Shown piece after piece: positions 10,000 through 22,600 of a stretch of 64,000 nt of DNA; position 1 is the stretch's first letter, and each line of letters begins with the position of its first letter. The stretch comes from Ephemerocybe angulata (taxonomy: Eukaryota; Basidiomycota; Agaricomycetes; Agaricales; Psathyrellaceae), in assembly GCA_013368325.1 (NCBI GenBank), contig JAACJK010000110.1, forward strand, positions 248,001 to 312,000, given 5' to 3'. The notes under the pieces are model-generated. The model worked only from the letters and a program-made list of their open reading frames with translations. It had not been told where the DNA came from and did not search any database. The position numbers and the translations under genes were made by a program.

Positions 10000-12257
10000 A
10001 TGTCCCGACCAACCCCGAATCAGGATATCGCAGAGTCTGAGCACCTAAAGGGCCTTGGGAATGAACTGTATCAGAAAGGCGAGCACGACGCAGCGTACCA
10101 CAAGTACTCTGAGGCTATCAAGAAGAACCCCAAAAACGCGGTTCTATACGCCAACCGTGCTGCGGTACTGCTGGCGACGAAACAGTGAGACTTGGAGTTT
10201 TATCACATTGTGTGTGTTATGACCGTGACATCGTTGTGTGTCCTAGATACCTGAACGCTCTATATGACTGTGAAAAGGTACATACCCGCTGGATTTGCGG
10301 GCCACAAGAACGAGACCTAACCGCTTCCTTTTGGCAGGCAGTCCAACTTGACCCCACATATTCGAAGGCATGGGGTCGCCTCGCCACCGCCCAGCACGCC
10401 CTTGCGTCGTACCCTCAAGCTGTCGAAGCCTGGGACCAGGCTTTGTCTACCCTCCCCGCTACTGACCGCACCCCTGCGCAAGATGCCATGGAGCTACAGT
10501 TTATTCAGGGTCTAAAGAAGTCATACAGGGCTGTACAGGGTCCTGTCGAGAGCAATATTTCAGTTCTGAAAAAGGATGAGCTGGAGGAAGGGCTGTTGCC
10601 GTGGGATATGGCGCGCAAGCTGAAGGCGAGGAAGGAGGCAGAGGGAAAGCCGAGTTGCGTGCCGATGATTAACGCTGCGAACGAGGTGAGTTTTGCATTA
10701 GACTTGTATTGACTGTGTTTTGGGTGTCAAGGCGCTGACTGACCCTTCTATTTCTAGGAGTTGGAGGAGGCTATAGAGCTTCTGTCTCTTGTGCAGAGGA
10801 AGAAGAGTCCTCAAGGGCTGGAGATGGTCCGAGGGCCTGTGAAGGTGGATACGCTCCTGACTTGGCATACTGCGATGCCCACTGACGCCGTGAATTTTCT
10901 GCTAGGTCCTTGAATGGTTCACAAACTCGACCCTTTCCGATGACCGGATCTTTCATGTTAAGGAAGGTGCACAATCTTGGATGATGAGAATGGAGAAACA
11001 ATGTATGTTCTCTTACCTTCTACGTTTTGGAATTATCCTTAAACCCAAGCTGAATTCTCGACCTAGGCCATTACGAGAATACGCATTGGAAGGGATGGGG
11101 CGAATCAGGTGGCCCTAGCCTCATTAAAGGGGAAGCACTGAAGATGTTGAAGAAGGAAGGCTGGAACGGCGTTCGGCCTGCACTTGCCATCACCGTCAGG
11201 TAGCTCATGCCACCCCCAACCTTCCCTACCACGACAAACTGACGATTTGTATAACTCCGGATAGAATATGGATCTTCCTAGCTCATTTCCGCGCCAAAAT
11301 GTTTGGCCAGCGGGACTTCGCGCACGAGTTCTATACGAATGCGCTGGATGTCTTGGAATGGGGTAGGAAGACGTGGCCCAACGCAGCTACGCATGAACGC
11401 GGGGTTATCTTCGAGAAAACCTTCATCCGGGGCGTGAAGAAATTGGCTTTAGAGAATATGCATGGGGTGCGCAACTCCCTCTTCCCACCTCGCTTCAAAC
11501 TAACGGCAATGCACGCACCATGTAGATTGTCGCCACCAAGAAAAAGGATGCCCCGATCAGTTTGCAAGAGCTCATTGAAGCAGCCCAAGAACTCAGTGAG
11601 GACTTCCGAACGAACCCACCAGCTTCCGGCGCCCACACAGCCCCCACTATCCTGAGCTTCTGGTACTACCCGAACGCAACAGCACAGAGGTAACGCATTA
11701 CACCGAACTCTTCACCGCATATTCTCACCCAAAGTTGCCGTGCTCTCAGTATTCTTGGTTGGTGTTATCTCGAACAAGCCCTCGGAGTCTACCCACATAA
11801 CCCCGAAGACCCCAACACACCTCCCAGCCCGGCTGAAAAAGAGTCACTTTTGACAACAGCTGCTGAATGCTACCTGACGGCAGCGCGGTACATACCTCCC
11901 GACGATGAGCTGCATATGCAGTTCCTCCGTAAGCACCTCGAGTGTCTCTGCGCGCGGCGCCGACCTCTTAGAGAGACGCTGCCGGTGTGTCAGAGGATGA
12001 GGGAGCTTGGGCCAGACGTGATGGAGATTTGGGCTTCTGGGTCGCTTTACGGGGAAGGGGTGAAGGAAAATCTAGGGGAAGTGGTCGAATTTGAGGCCTT
12101 AAATATAGGTGAGTGTATGGCTGGACGCATGACGCCGGATGATGTGGCCGTTATTGGGTTTATGAAGGGAAGGAAGAGGAATATGGTGCAAGTCTCCATT
12201 CCGGATGCTGAAGGAAAACCCGAGGAGGACAAGACTGAGATAAAGGCTGAGAAGTAA
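10000..12257 (+). CDS. TPR-repeat protein, paralogue 2
   Basis: Nine exons (10000-10184, 10247-10277, 10338-10685, 10758-10844, 10906-11002, 11067-11199, 11265-11466, 11526-11689, 11750-12257) encode 584 aa. Exon sizes are the same as in paralogue 1, or differ by whole codons. Exons 2, 5, 6 and 7 are identical in length (31, 97, 133 and 202 nt). The N-terminal TPRs are preserved (KGLGNELYQKGEHDAAYHKY, YSKAWGRLATAQHALASYP), as is the uncharacterised domain (FRAKMFGQRDFAHEFYTNAL). The copies differ most in the linker after the TPRs and at the C-terminus. Intact frames in both suggest both are functional. Confidence 0.85.
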
Positions 12258-12539
12258 GAGCACACGGTCAAGAGTTTGCAAGGCCTCATTATACGACCCT
12301 CGTAGTAGTCTTGCTTTCCTTTGGATCTATCTAAATTATATAACTTGAAGTTACCACTCAAGCGCTCAGCCTCAATTCGTTTCGTCTTGTGACTTGTCTA
12401 ATCACCAGGTCCAGCGTTACAAGGAGTCGCAGTAATAATAATATATGTCGTGAGGCAGACAACGGGTATTCTACATCGCCAAGTAGCCAGATCCATCCGA
12501 GATATCCCACAAAATAAGCACATGGCACCGATAGATACA

Positions 12540-13998
12540 TTAGAAGTCTCCCCAATTCCGCTTAAACTTGTACTGCATACGGCTCTGGATCAGTGCTCAG
12601 TTCGCGGACGCAAAGGAGGAGGTTTCCACATACCTTGTAAGGGAGTCCTCGCCTGTTCGAGTTGGACAAGCAAGTGCCAGTGAGCCAGCGTCCAAGGAAG
12701 TCGAGGTCCAAGTACGTACCTCATCTTCTCCTCAGGCTTTGCAGGAGGCTTGTATCCGGCCTCTCCGTTCCCCCATTCCGCATTCGCGGCCGCCCGTGCC
12801 CTTGCATCTGCAAACTTGATAGAAGGATCCTGTTTCTCGGGAGGGGTGACGCGCGTTACACCAGGCTTCGCTGACGTCTCAACAGCCGCTGCAGCACTTT
12901 CGCCCTCAGCAGCGGTCGCAGTCGCCTGGCCCTCAGGAGCAGTAGCGGCATCGCCAATGGCAGCTGCCTTGCTGGCCGATGCCGATGCGGCGGCATCAGC
13001 AGCTTCCTGGGCTTGAAGTCGTTCTTTGTTAAGGTCCTCGACGCTTATCCCTTGGAATGCTGCTTCACGCTCGGCTTCCTTGTTTTCGATCGCTTCGTGA
13101 TGGGCGAAATGCTCCAAGTCCTCAGGGTGAGTGTAGGATTCGTCGGTTTGGGTCTCTGGTGTTGAGTGGAACTCCTCTACGAGTCAAGTGAGTATTTGAG
13201 GTTTAGTCGGATTCCGGGGAACATTCGAGGGCCGCACCTTCGTGATGCAGGAAGAATTCTGGAAAGTGAGGTCACTGAGAGACTGTAAAGTACGACAAAA
13301 CTCGCAAGGGACGCACCACTCTCAATGTCATAATGGTGACCCTCAGCGCCCATATTGTCAAAGTTGGGCAAACCATCGAGCCCAACCTTCTCCAGCTCTT
13401 CTGGGGATATGAGGCCGTCGCTGTTCAGATCCAGTTTCTTCAATACTTCAGCAACGATGTGGTCGGCCTTCTTCTGGTGCTCAATGTCGTCCTGTCGAGG
13501 TTCGTAAGTCAGGGGAGTCAGGCTTGGAGAGCATTCGCTGGTGAGATCACACCTTGGATTTCTTCTGCGAGTAGATGTGATGAACACCGTAGATCGCTTC
13601 AATCTCTTCCTTGTTCCAGAACCCATCCCTGCAAGTCGTAATGAGTCCCGCAGGACAACAGTACGTCTGTGAACTACATACCGGTCCAGATCATGCAATT
13701 GGAAGAAACTCCGTGCGTCGAACGAGTCACTACATTTACCAGTTGATTAGCAACCAGGTAACCCGTAATCCAGAGGCACCGAAGGACTCACATATGATGC
13801 TCTTTGGACATCTGGTATCAGAATCCAATTACCTGGTCAGTTCGGACAAAGCAACGACATCACTCGAACACCTACGTGTCGCTGAGCATACTGCTGTATC
13901 GTCTCCCCACTTTCAGGCCCGCTGTGTTGGTGACCACCACCATGGGCGATTGCGAGCTCCACGAAGAGAAGGAGCGACAAGGATAGAGGTTTCAGCAT
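12540..13998 (-). CDS. Secretory-pathway EF-hand protein, Ssp120/nucleobindin-like
   Basis: Eight exons (13998-13876, 13811-13792, 13729-13682, 13628-13553, 13491-13317, 13258-13238, 13176-12720, 12582-12540) encode about 279 aa. A signal peptide (MLKPLSLSLLLFVELAIA) precedes a His-rich start. Two EF-hands follow: one around LHDLDRDGFWNKEEIEAIYG, the other DLNSDGLISPEELEKVG with good calcium ligands. Then come a conserved HHYDIES segment, a charged helix and an Ala-rich tail. Yeast Ssp120 has the same order and interacts with Emp46/47 cargo receptors in the early secretory pathway, so a Ca-binding ER/Golgi role is inferred. Two exons are only 20 and 21 nt. The last splice is uncertain: another acceptor would end the protein in a different frame a few codons earlier. 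Confidence 0.78.
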
Positions 13999-14399
13999 AG
14001 TGGGAGATGGAGGCCTTGGGGTAATGCAGACGGGCCTTGTTGGTGACCACCATTCAGGTGCTTTGTCATAGTATCCCACGCCGTGCTAAGCGCTGTGGCC
14101 GGGCGCTCAACGACCAAGCGCCGCCATGACGGAAGTATTTCCCGGCGATAAATGACAATGCGAGGCGGATCTCGATGTCACTTGGACAGCCCACACTAAG
14201 CATCTCCATATCTCGAATCTCTTGACAATATGCACGGTCAGCCCGTGCTTGCTTTGCTAGACAATAGCCCATAATTGCCGCAGTGACCAAAGCACTCTCC
14301 ATTCATGCTATATAATATCTGCAGCAGTTGAGCTTTTTCTTCACTTCCTTCCCCCTCGCCTACTTCTGTTCATCCAAGCCATACCCAGTCCTTTTGCAC
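13999..14399. other. Divergent promoter region
   Basis: 401 bp between the EF-hand gene (minus) and a small plus-strand ORF. It contains a TATA-like box at 14309-14317 followed by a pyrimidine-rich leader. Confidence 0.5.
14309..14317 (+). promoter_or_regulatory. TATA-like box
   Basis: TATATAATA lies 83 bp upstream of the ATG at 14400 and is followed by a CT-rich leader, as in many expressed fungal genes. It is the main support that the small ORF downstream is transcribed. Confidence 0.4.
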
Positions 14400-14786
14400 A
14401 TGCACATCACTACGATGCTCGTTGACAAGCCCGCTACTTCGAGCCTACACCGTCCTCAAACTTGTAAAATGTCGGCCCCAGCTGACATTCAAGTTATTCA
14501 CAACAACACTACCAATGCCATTTCATCCCGTCCGGTCGCACCCACTCCTTATGCAGCATCATTTCCTGGGGCAGCAGAAAAGAGGAAACAGGAGAGGAGG
14601 AGGGCCGAAAAGGCACGGCTGGAAAGGAAAGAGGAGAGAAAGAGGAGAGAAAGGAGGATGGAGGAAAGAAAGAGAATGAAGGGGAGGAGGACGTCATCTA
14701 CGAAGAAGCTCAACTCAAGCAGCTATAGCTCGTCTAAGTGGAAGTATACTCCGATTGAGGGCTGCTTCAAGGCCATGTCGCTCTGA
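14400..14786 (+). CDS. Small Lys/Arg-rich hypothetical protein
   Basis: An uninterrupted 128-codon frame from an ATG behind a TATA box and pyrimidine-rich leader. The product starts MHITTMLVDKPATS. Its middle third is a highly charged helix of Arg/Lys/Glu (ERRRAEKARLERKEERKRR), and it ends in a Ser-rich segment closing with GCFKAMSL. No family recognised. The charged helix could be nucleic-acid binding or simply low complexity. A chance frame cannot be excluded. Confidence 0.4.
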   Translation: MHITTMLVDKPATSSLHRPQTCKMSAPADIQVIHNNTTNAISSRPVAPTPYAASFPGAAEKRKQERRRAEKARLERKEERKRRERRMEERKRMKGRRTSSTKKLNSSSYSSSKWKYTPIEGCFKAMSL

Positions 14787-15557
14787 GTTAGATGCTATTA
14801 TAAGACTGGTGGCAGAGGGCCGAAGTTGGAAACGTCGCGGAGGTTCTTTATCCCAGTGGATAAATCATATCTATCTATATATTAAAAGATCCTGATACAC
14901 GAAGTACATCATAATATGGTATTCGAGTTGCAGACAATGAATTCAACAGATAAGCGCCCAAACGCCTTCTACCTGAGCCAGTGCTGGCTAATAGCATGTG
15001 ACGATACGCGCCCTTGACAGGCCAATTGGTGATCGACTCGAGGTAGTCTCCACAGAATCACTGCCAAGCCGGGAGAACAGCGCAGAAACGAAGGCTAGAA
15101 GCAGGGGAAGCGATGGATATCACTGGGCCCCCTCCTTCGATGCTTCTCTGCCTTTCCTGAGCCAAAGGTCTCACTGTGCTCACACATTCACATCCCTTCG
15201 GAGCACGCCACATAGTGCTATTGCATGCCGCCAACCTTCCTCATTTTTGAAAGCGATCAGGTTCGATTGGTCCGCGAAGGCGACTTGTGATATAGACGGG
15301 CATAAGCTACCGAGGTTAAAGTAAAGAAGCGAGGCGTAAACGAGTGGAAAGGTTGAGCGACGATAGTCCCAGTGGTAAAAGAATGTGTGCTCTCAAAAGA
15401 TAATCCAAAACAAGTCCTCGTATCTGAAAACCCAGAAACCCATTATCAGCCAGTAGTAGTTAAAGGTCATAGTAGGTACGAATCAATCCCTGATAGAACA
15501 TCTACGTCTAGTGAGCAGACGGTGGCGGTGGCAGGCGGAGCGGATCGACATCAACTC
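14787..15557. other. Intergenic region without recognised features
   Basis: 770 bp between the small basic ORF and the end of the GH128 gene. Open frames here are short and have no recognisable product. I see no repeat. Confidence 0.5.
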
Positions 15558-17009
15558 TTACCACACGCCGCCAATTGCGACTGCGCTGATAATGGAAAGT
15601 CCAAGAAATGCCGTCCGATAGCTCAGGGCCGAAGAAGCTGCTCTCAATGCCCCGTTTGATGGCTCGTAGACCGGCCAGGACGTGACCAGAGGCTGACCAG
15701 CCGTGTCCGTCCCAACGACAGTTTGATATTCAGCGAAAGCAGCGTCACTGACGATTTCAGTGTGCACTGTCTTTGCCCCTGTATAAAGTTCTCCAAGTGC
15801 GTTAAGCCCCCCATCATCCTTGAGAAGGTCTAAGGGGGAGATAAAGATCGAATGATAGTCAGAATACGCCCCCCGGCGGAAGGCTTATGACCAAGCGTTG
15901 CTTACTGTAGTGAATCCCAGTTTTCGGCCTCTAATAGAAGGCGATTAAGGGACACAATCAGCCGGGGGTCATAAAGTAGAGAGCTGAGAGACTCACGAAG
16001 AAGCCAAACCACGCGTATCGCTCAACCCACTCAAGCTCGTCAAGGTACCGCATGGTGTCGTTCATGAAAGTGAGGACCTCTGCAAATCGAAATCGAGAAT
16101 TGTCAGACTAATCCTTTCTAGTCTAATACTAGCTGTGCTTACCTGTCGCGTTGTCAGACGTGTCCGCGTACTCGGTGACCCAGACAGGGATATTCGGGTG
16201 CTCAGCCCGGATGGCCCAGAGGTAATCGTAGAACCCTGCAGTACCGGACCCGTACCTTCGCAGAAGTAGCGCGTTAGCTTTGGCGAGTCCGAGGAAACCG
16301 TATTGCGGCCACGTACCAATGTATCGGTAAGAAATCGATGGTGCATTGTGAGCATGCCGCGAAGAATTTCTGCAGCCAAGGACGCCCTGTGCCAGCAGCC
16401 GTAACGGCAGGTGCTCCCAGTTTGACGCCATACGCCTTCAAGGGTTGGATGTACTGCATCCATAAACGCGCGGCTTCAGTGGGATCTATATTCGACTCCT
16501 CGCTGAAATCAGGCTCGTTGTAACCCTGGTGAGCGTTATCAGCCAACGGACCATGGTAAATATTCGCGGAAGGATGTTGGGCGCCGGATGAAACGAATGG
16601 TCTGCTAAGGGAAGGAACTCACCAAAACGGTATCAGCGCCTTGGGCCCTAACAGCATCGACGAGCTTGTCGATAGATCCGGCGCCCCACTGCATGGGGAT
16701 GTACTTGATATTGGACGTGGCGAGATAGGCTGGAGGGAGGTTTGCCCAGTCGTATTGCCATGAGATGACACTGGCAGTTTGGTTCGCGTTAATAACATCC
16801 CCAGCTACGTCACTAGCGTATGCAATTCCGCGCTTTGGGTTTTTCCTTGCAATGGTCGCGGTTGGGGAGGGTATCGTCGAAGTTGAACCATGCTTCGTCG
16901 ATGTTGTTCGAGTGAAGGAAGACGTTGACGAGGGTTTCCCGGAGACAAGTTGAGAAAGAACGGAAAGAACGTAGAAAAGGGCTACCGCAACCGAAACTAT
17001 GATAGGCAT
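15558..17009 (-). CDS. GH128 endo-beta-1,3-glucanase, probably wall-attached
   Basis: Six exons (17009-16623, 16525-16317, 16255-16143, 16079-15997, 15930-15906, 15829-15558) encode 362 aa. A hydrophobic N-terminus (VSVAVALFYVLSVLSQLVSG) is followed by a Ser/Thr-rich stretch suited to O-mannosylation. The GH128 catalytic core (Asl1-like) starts at KRGIAYASDV. It holds the predicted acid/base Glu in GYNEPD, the HWYGSGTAGF strand, and the predicted nucleophile Glu in VWVTEYAD. The C-terminus is a hydrophobic segment (AFLGLSIISAVAIGGVW) after a Ser/Ala region, suggesting a GPI anchor or membrane tether. Fungal GH128 enzymes cut beta-1,3-glucan, so a role in wall remodelling is likely. Confidence 0.87.
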
Positions 17010-19625
17010 TCTGGAGGGAAGGGAGGGCGATATACCACGGACCGGGGGGACTCTAAACTATTTGTAGGGTTTCATGCCTGAGAGGATGACCTGAAGATCC
17101 TTGTTCACGAAGCCGGTGGTGCTGGCTTTGAATTGGCCCGGTACGGGGAGAAGCAGAATCGCCCTGGACTGGGTGGGCCTGTGAAGGACTGACAATCGTG
17201 AGATGCCCTGATCAGGGCAAGCTGTCCATCGCAAAATGAAAGACCACGATTAAGCTTCCTTCCGTTTCCCCGATGATCCCTGATGATCCTTGATAGATTC
17301 GAGCCCTAAGTCAACCTTTGCCATACCGGATCGCGGAGCTGTAACATGGCAGTACCGCTAGTTGACGGGATTTCAGGCCCAGGTCCATGAAGTATAGTCT
17401 TGCTATCCAGGAGAATCTCAACGAAAGCTCAAGTAGTCGCAGCATCCCATGAGTGTCGAATGATATGAAGGCCTTCGGTATGTGGAGTGAGTAACTTGTA
17501 CCCAGAGTGGTACACTGATCCAGAAGAAGCATAGTCAAAAGCCCGCTCTACCACAATAGTGACTGACCTGATCTGTTTCAAATTCCGATAAGTCGGCAAT
17601 ATGCCCTTCCATGTCATTGAACAGGTGGATAAAACAAGAGGTCAAAATTTTGGTGGACAAGTGGCAGCCCATGAGAGGGAACCAGGATTGTAAATGTTGC
17701 CTTGGCAGTTCCTGGGACCTCGGGCTGGCGAATGAGAAGAACGGCCATAGGCAACATACACCTCCAAGAGTTCGCTGGAAGCAGCTTCGGGGCGATCCGC
17801 ATGGACGTGTCAGGAGCTATTTCACATACGCCGTGCAGCTAAGGCTAGCCAACAGGCAACCTTTCTTGAACGTTTCACGATGTTGACAGAATGCCAGCAG
17901 CGCCCAGGCCCCAGAGTCGACAAGCTTTCGTTCCCTCCGGTTTAGTTCCATAGTGTCGTCCGCATTCATGTGGGAAGGGGGTTCCGGTGTTTCCCATCGA
18001 GGTTGCCGTTCACCAGTGACGACCGTTGAACACAGAAAAGAAAGAGACTTGAAAGATCTAAAGAGACGCTGAAGACGGTGCCGGCAAATGCCGACCTTCA
18101 AAGCTCTGATGTTACGTCATACTTTCTCACGGATAACAGCATGTCACCATATTTGGTGGGCGCCAATTGATTCTCGCTGAAGTACAGGGCCATCCAGCAC
18201 TTCTTAAAGCATTGCAATATATGTACTCGCAAGACAATCTGATTCTAACCCATACCAAAGTCTCGACTTACCCTGTTTTCTCCAAGCCTTCAACCCACAG
18301 CAGAAGGATGGGCGCTTAACTGCAGTGAGATTTGCGAAAACGCTTTCTACCCAAACTTGCTTGTCAAAGAGAGTACCATATACCATATACATCGCCCTCG
18401 TTTCTGGAATCACAGTATACTGCGCCATTAGCACGGTGGAATGGGCGCTCAGAAAGGTGATCGTACACTGGCCCATAGATGTTGCTGCAAGTGACCGGTG
18501 ACCATGCTCAGCGACCGCACAGTACAAAGGGTCCCACTGAAAGCTCCGACGATACAGCTGTAGGCCTGCCGCAAGGCATAAGCAAGTGTGCGGGTTTAGA
18601 GCGGCCTTAGCAGGGCGCTGCGCCAACTTACACCACCGTGAGGTAGATATGATACATACGTTTTGAGTGCGATGAATCGAGGGTTACCTTCATGTTCAAG
18701 CGAGGCTCCAAAGTGTATGCGATCATCCTCACACATCGCCGGCGATGAGCCCCTTGGTCGTAACAACGGAAATTACTCCACCACTGATCAATTCTCTTGG
18801 ACGCGCAAGGGGTCCGATGTCGGGGGTAGGCTCAGGAAACCCCCCTTCCTAGCACCATTGATTGGCAGCAGGTGCTTCAACTTGTCCAGAATGCTCGCGA
18901 TAGGTGATTACGCGAACCTGGCCACTTCGCACCTCGGTGACGACACCCTTTCAAACCAGACGTGTTAGACTGGAAGGGAGCAATGATAGGATGGAGCATC
19001 ACTATTGGGAGTGTATCCGATTCGCTACAAGGGGTGAAACTGAGCGATACGCATATATCGTTTGGTCTTGAACAAGGGAAGCGTAACTTCACTTGCATCG
19101 TATGTCCGCGCTGTTAAGACACAATCCTTGCAGAAGTCAACTGTGCAAGTCATTTCAACTCATAAAATCATCTGCGCACTGTGCAGCCTCCGGCGGATCA
19201 AGACGATTGGGGTGTTTCTCGAGCATTGGATGTGCCATTCCCTCGGAGAACTGTACTGTATATTTGTCTCTTGTGCTGACTCCCGGTCGCCGAGATGACC
19301 CAAGTTGTGGGTGTAAGATTGGACGCCCCTAAAGCTTCATTGTAGGCTCGTCTAACTAGTCCTGGGCAGTGGGGGAGAATTGTGTCGTTCGAAGCAGCAT
19401 GCGTCAGCCTCATGATGGAAGCAGAATCAGGATCGGACTGTGGGTCGGTTAGCCTGCAGCGGAAGAATTGATGGCCTGCCTGCGGAGATCCAACCTGGTC
19501 CTTGACTTTCCTGGCGCAGAGCATACCGCAAACAGTTCCATAATTCGCCTCTTCTCTTATATACCGCAAAGTATCAGGTTGGTTCGTTAAACTTCAATCC
19601 CCTGTCATCCTTTTCCTGCGGAAGA
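17010..19625. other. Gene-poor 2.6-kb intergenic region
   Basis: I find no credible gene. The longest open frames (for example 18204-18626, minus) show no family motif, no plausible intron continuation and no biased codon use. A short GATGATCC-type direct repeat lies near 17272-17290. The region probably holds the promoters of GH128 and the PDR transporter plus unrecognised or decayed sequence. Confidence 0.5.
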
Positions 19626-22600
19626 ATGACCGATACCCCCGCAGACACCGTTACTCTCAACAGCCAGTACGAACGCGACGACCAGTGGAGACAGCTTCGC
19701 CACGAAACGAAGCCTCCCATTCCTCATGGGCACCACACTACCGACGAGACTATCCTGCGCGCTGAAGCAGAGTTCAATGCCCTCTCTAGCCAGCTGACCA
19801 TTCAAACCGAAGGTGGGCAACAGGATATTCCGAACTCGTCTTCGAGCACACTCGGCAAGAATACTCGCGATCTCGAGAAAGCAGAACGGGGAGACCGTTT
19901 TGACTTAAGGGAGTATCTTACTTCCTCGAACGACAAGAATCAAAATGCAGGCATCAAACACAAGGTATGTGAATTTCTCCATCTCTTATACGCACCCGTG
20001 CTCACACTAGCAAAGAATGTTGGGGTCGTATGGGAGGGGTTGGAAGTAGAGGTGGTGGGTGGAGATGACAACAAATTCTACATGCCCACCCTTGCAAGTA
20101 AGATCTTTTCAATGCTTAAGGGCATTCGGGTACTGACGATGCCGTGGTTAGCATCGGTTCTTTTTTTCTTCATTGGTCCCTTCTACACGCTGTACATGTT
20201 CATCACCGGCCTGCTTGGACTGAAGAAACCTCCGAAAACAAAGCGCATTCTCCAGAAGTGAGCAATTCTTCAATGATGTGTGCAAATTTTGTAAACTCAA
20301 GGGGAACTCCAGAGGGTCTGGCGTACTCAAGCCTGGAGAGATGTGCCTCGTTCTTGGATGTCCTGGCGCTGGGTGCACGACTTTCCTCCGTACCATCGCC
20401 AACCGACGAGAGGGCTACGAGAAAGTCAACGGCGAGGTCCTCTACGCTGGAATCAGCGCCGAAGACATGCAGAAGTACTATAAAGGCGAAGTCGTGTACA
20501 ACCAAGAAGGTAACGATTGACTTTGGCTCCAGAACCGTCGGATACTGATACTGGCGTAGATGACTTGCACATTCCTACGCTTACTGTCGCTCAGACCCTG
20601 CGGTTTGCCCTCTCCACCAAGACGCCTGGACCAAATGGTCGCATTCCAGGTGTTTCTCGGGAGGATTTCGACAAAGAAATTCAGGACACTTTCCTTCGCA
20701 TGCTCAACATCTCCCACACGAAGAATACCCTAGTCGGTGACGAGTTCGTGCGCGGAGTCTCCGGTGGAGAGAAGAAGCGCGTGAGCATTGCGGAAATGAT
20801 GGCTACCCGAGCCCGCGTACAATGCTGGGACAACTCGACTAGGGGCCTCGATGCCTCAACGGCGCTGGACTTCGTGCGGTGCCTTCGGGTAATGACCGAT
20901 GTCCTCGGCCAAACGACCTTTGTCACCTTGTATGCTTGTCCGCTTCTCAGTCCCGCCGCATCCCAAATCTAATCTAATTCGCCACAGATATCAAGCCAGC
21001 GAAAGCATATACGACTTGTTCGATAAGGTCCTGGTACTTGACAAAGGCCACCAAGTGTTCTACGGCCCGCCAGCTAAAGCTCGAGCCTACTTCGAAGAGT
21101 TGGGCTATAAATCGCTACCTCGCCAAACCACCCCAGACTACCTCACAGGATGCACAGATAACAACGAACGCCAATTCGCCCCAGGTCGCTCTCAATCCAA
21201 CGTTCCTTCTACACCGAGTTCACTCGAGCAGTCTTTCCGCCAGTCAAGCTTCGGGCAGCAGAACGATGAAGATGTTAACCAGTACAAGCGCTATATGACG
21301 ATCGAGAAAGGAGACCAGGAAGCATTCCGCGCCGCAGTTGCTGCTGATAAGAAGCGAGGGGTGTCCCAGAGTAGCCCTTATACTCTTGGATATTCTGGAC
21401 AGGTGTGGTCGTTGACGAAGAGGCAGTTCCAAACGCGGTGGCAAGACCGATTCCAGATCTACACAAGTTTTACGATTGCTATGGTATGTCACCTTCGATC
21501 CGGTCTAAAGCCCTTCGCTTATGCTAGATTCAGACGCTAGCTTTCGTTCTCGGTGGTGCCTTCTATGACCAAAAACCTACCTCATCAGGTGCTTTTACCC
21601 GCGGAAGGTATGATCTATCAATCCAAACTTCATTTCCCTGGGCTGAGACCTAACCATCCTCTCTTAGCGTTATCTTCGCTGCCTTGCTCACAACATGTTT
21701 GGACGCCTTCGGAGAGATGCCAGGGCAGATGATCGGACGTCCAATCTTGCGGAAGCAGACGGAATACAGCTTCTACCGACCCTCAGCAATTGCTTTGGCC
21801 AATCTTTTCGCCGACCTTCCCTTCTCCGCAGCTCGTGTACTCCTTTTCGACATCATCGTATACTTCCTAGCGGGGCTCCATAGATCTGCGGGCGCATTCT
21901 TCACATTCCACCTTATCAACTACACTGCTTACCTGGTGCTCCAGGCTTTCTTCCGGATGTTTGGCCTTATCTGCTTCAGCTTTGACTCTGCAATGCGCTT
22001 GGCGGTTTTCTTCATTCCTAATTTGTAAGCATCCTTGCCTTTTCGAGGGGTTGGCAGCGGCGCTTAAACATCCCTTTCAGCGTTGCATACTCCGGGTACA
22101 TGATTCCAGTCGACAGCATGAAACGTTTCCTGTACTGGATCGTGAGTGAATCCTTTTCTTTGGAAGTAGGCTAGGCTAATGCTTATATCGTAGTATTATG
22201 TCGACCCTGTGTCGTATGCCTGGCAAGCAGCCATGGAGAACGAGTTCATGCGCGTTACGCTCCTTTGCGATGGGAACTCAATTGTCCCCCGGAATATCCC
22301 TGGCTTCCTCACGAAATACCCAGATCAACTTGGTGTCAACCAAGTTTGCACGCTCTTTGGCTCCTCCGGCGGTAGCGCGATTATATCTGGGACAGACTAT
22401 ATCAAGGCAGGATATGGCTTAGACCCGAAGGACCTCTGGCGCATCAACTTTGTCGTTTTGATCGCTTTCTTCCTTGCCTTCCAAATCGCTCAACTTCTTG
22501 CCCTTGAATACTACCCAGTAAGTCGTTGAGACACCTTTTTAGCGAGTATGGGATTGACAATATTGCAGCAATATGGCGCAGATATGTCGATGAATGTCTT

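Noticed and set aside
18204..18626. A 140-codon minus-strand ORF in the gene-poor region
   Set aside because: No family motif, no continuation through plausible introns and irregular composition. It is consistent with a chance open frame.
20258..20301. Apparent frameshift (pseudogene sign) in the PDR transporter before NBD1
   Set aside because: Using the later acceptor at 20312 gives a normal 55-nt intron and restores the conserved [10 protein letters not shown] sequence in frame.
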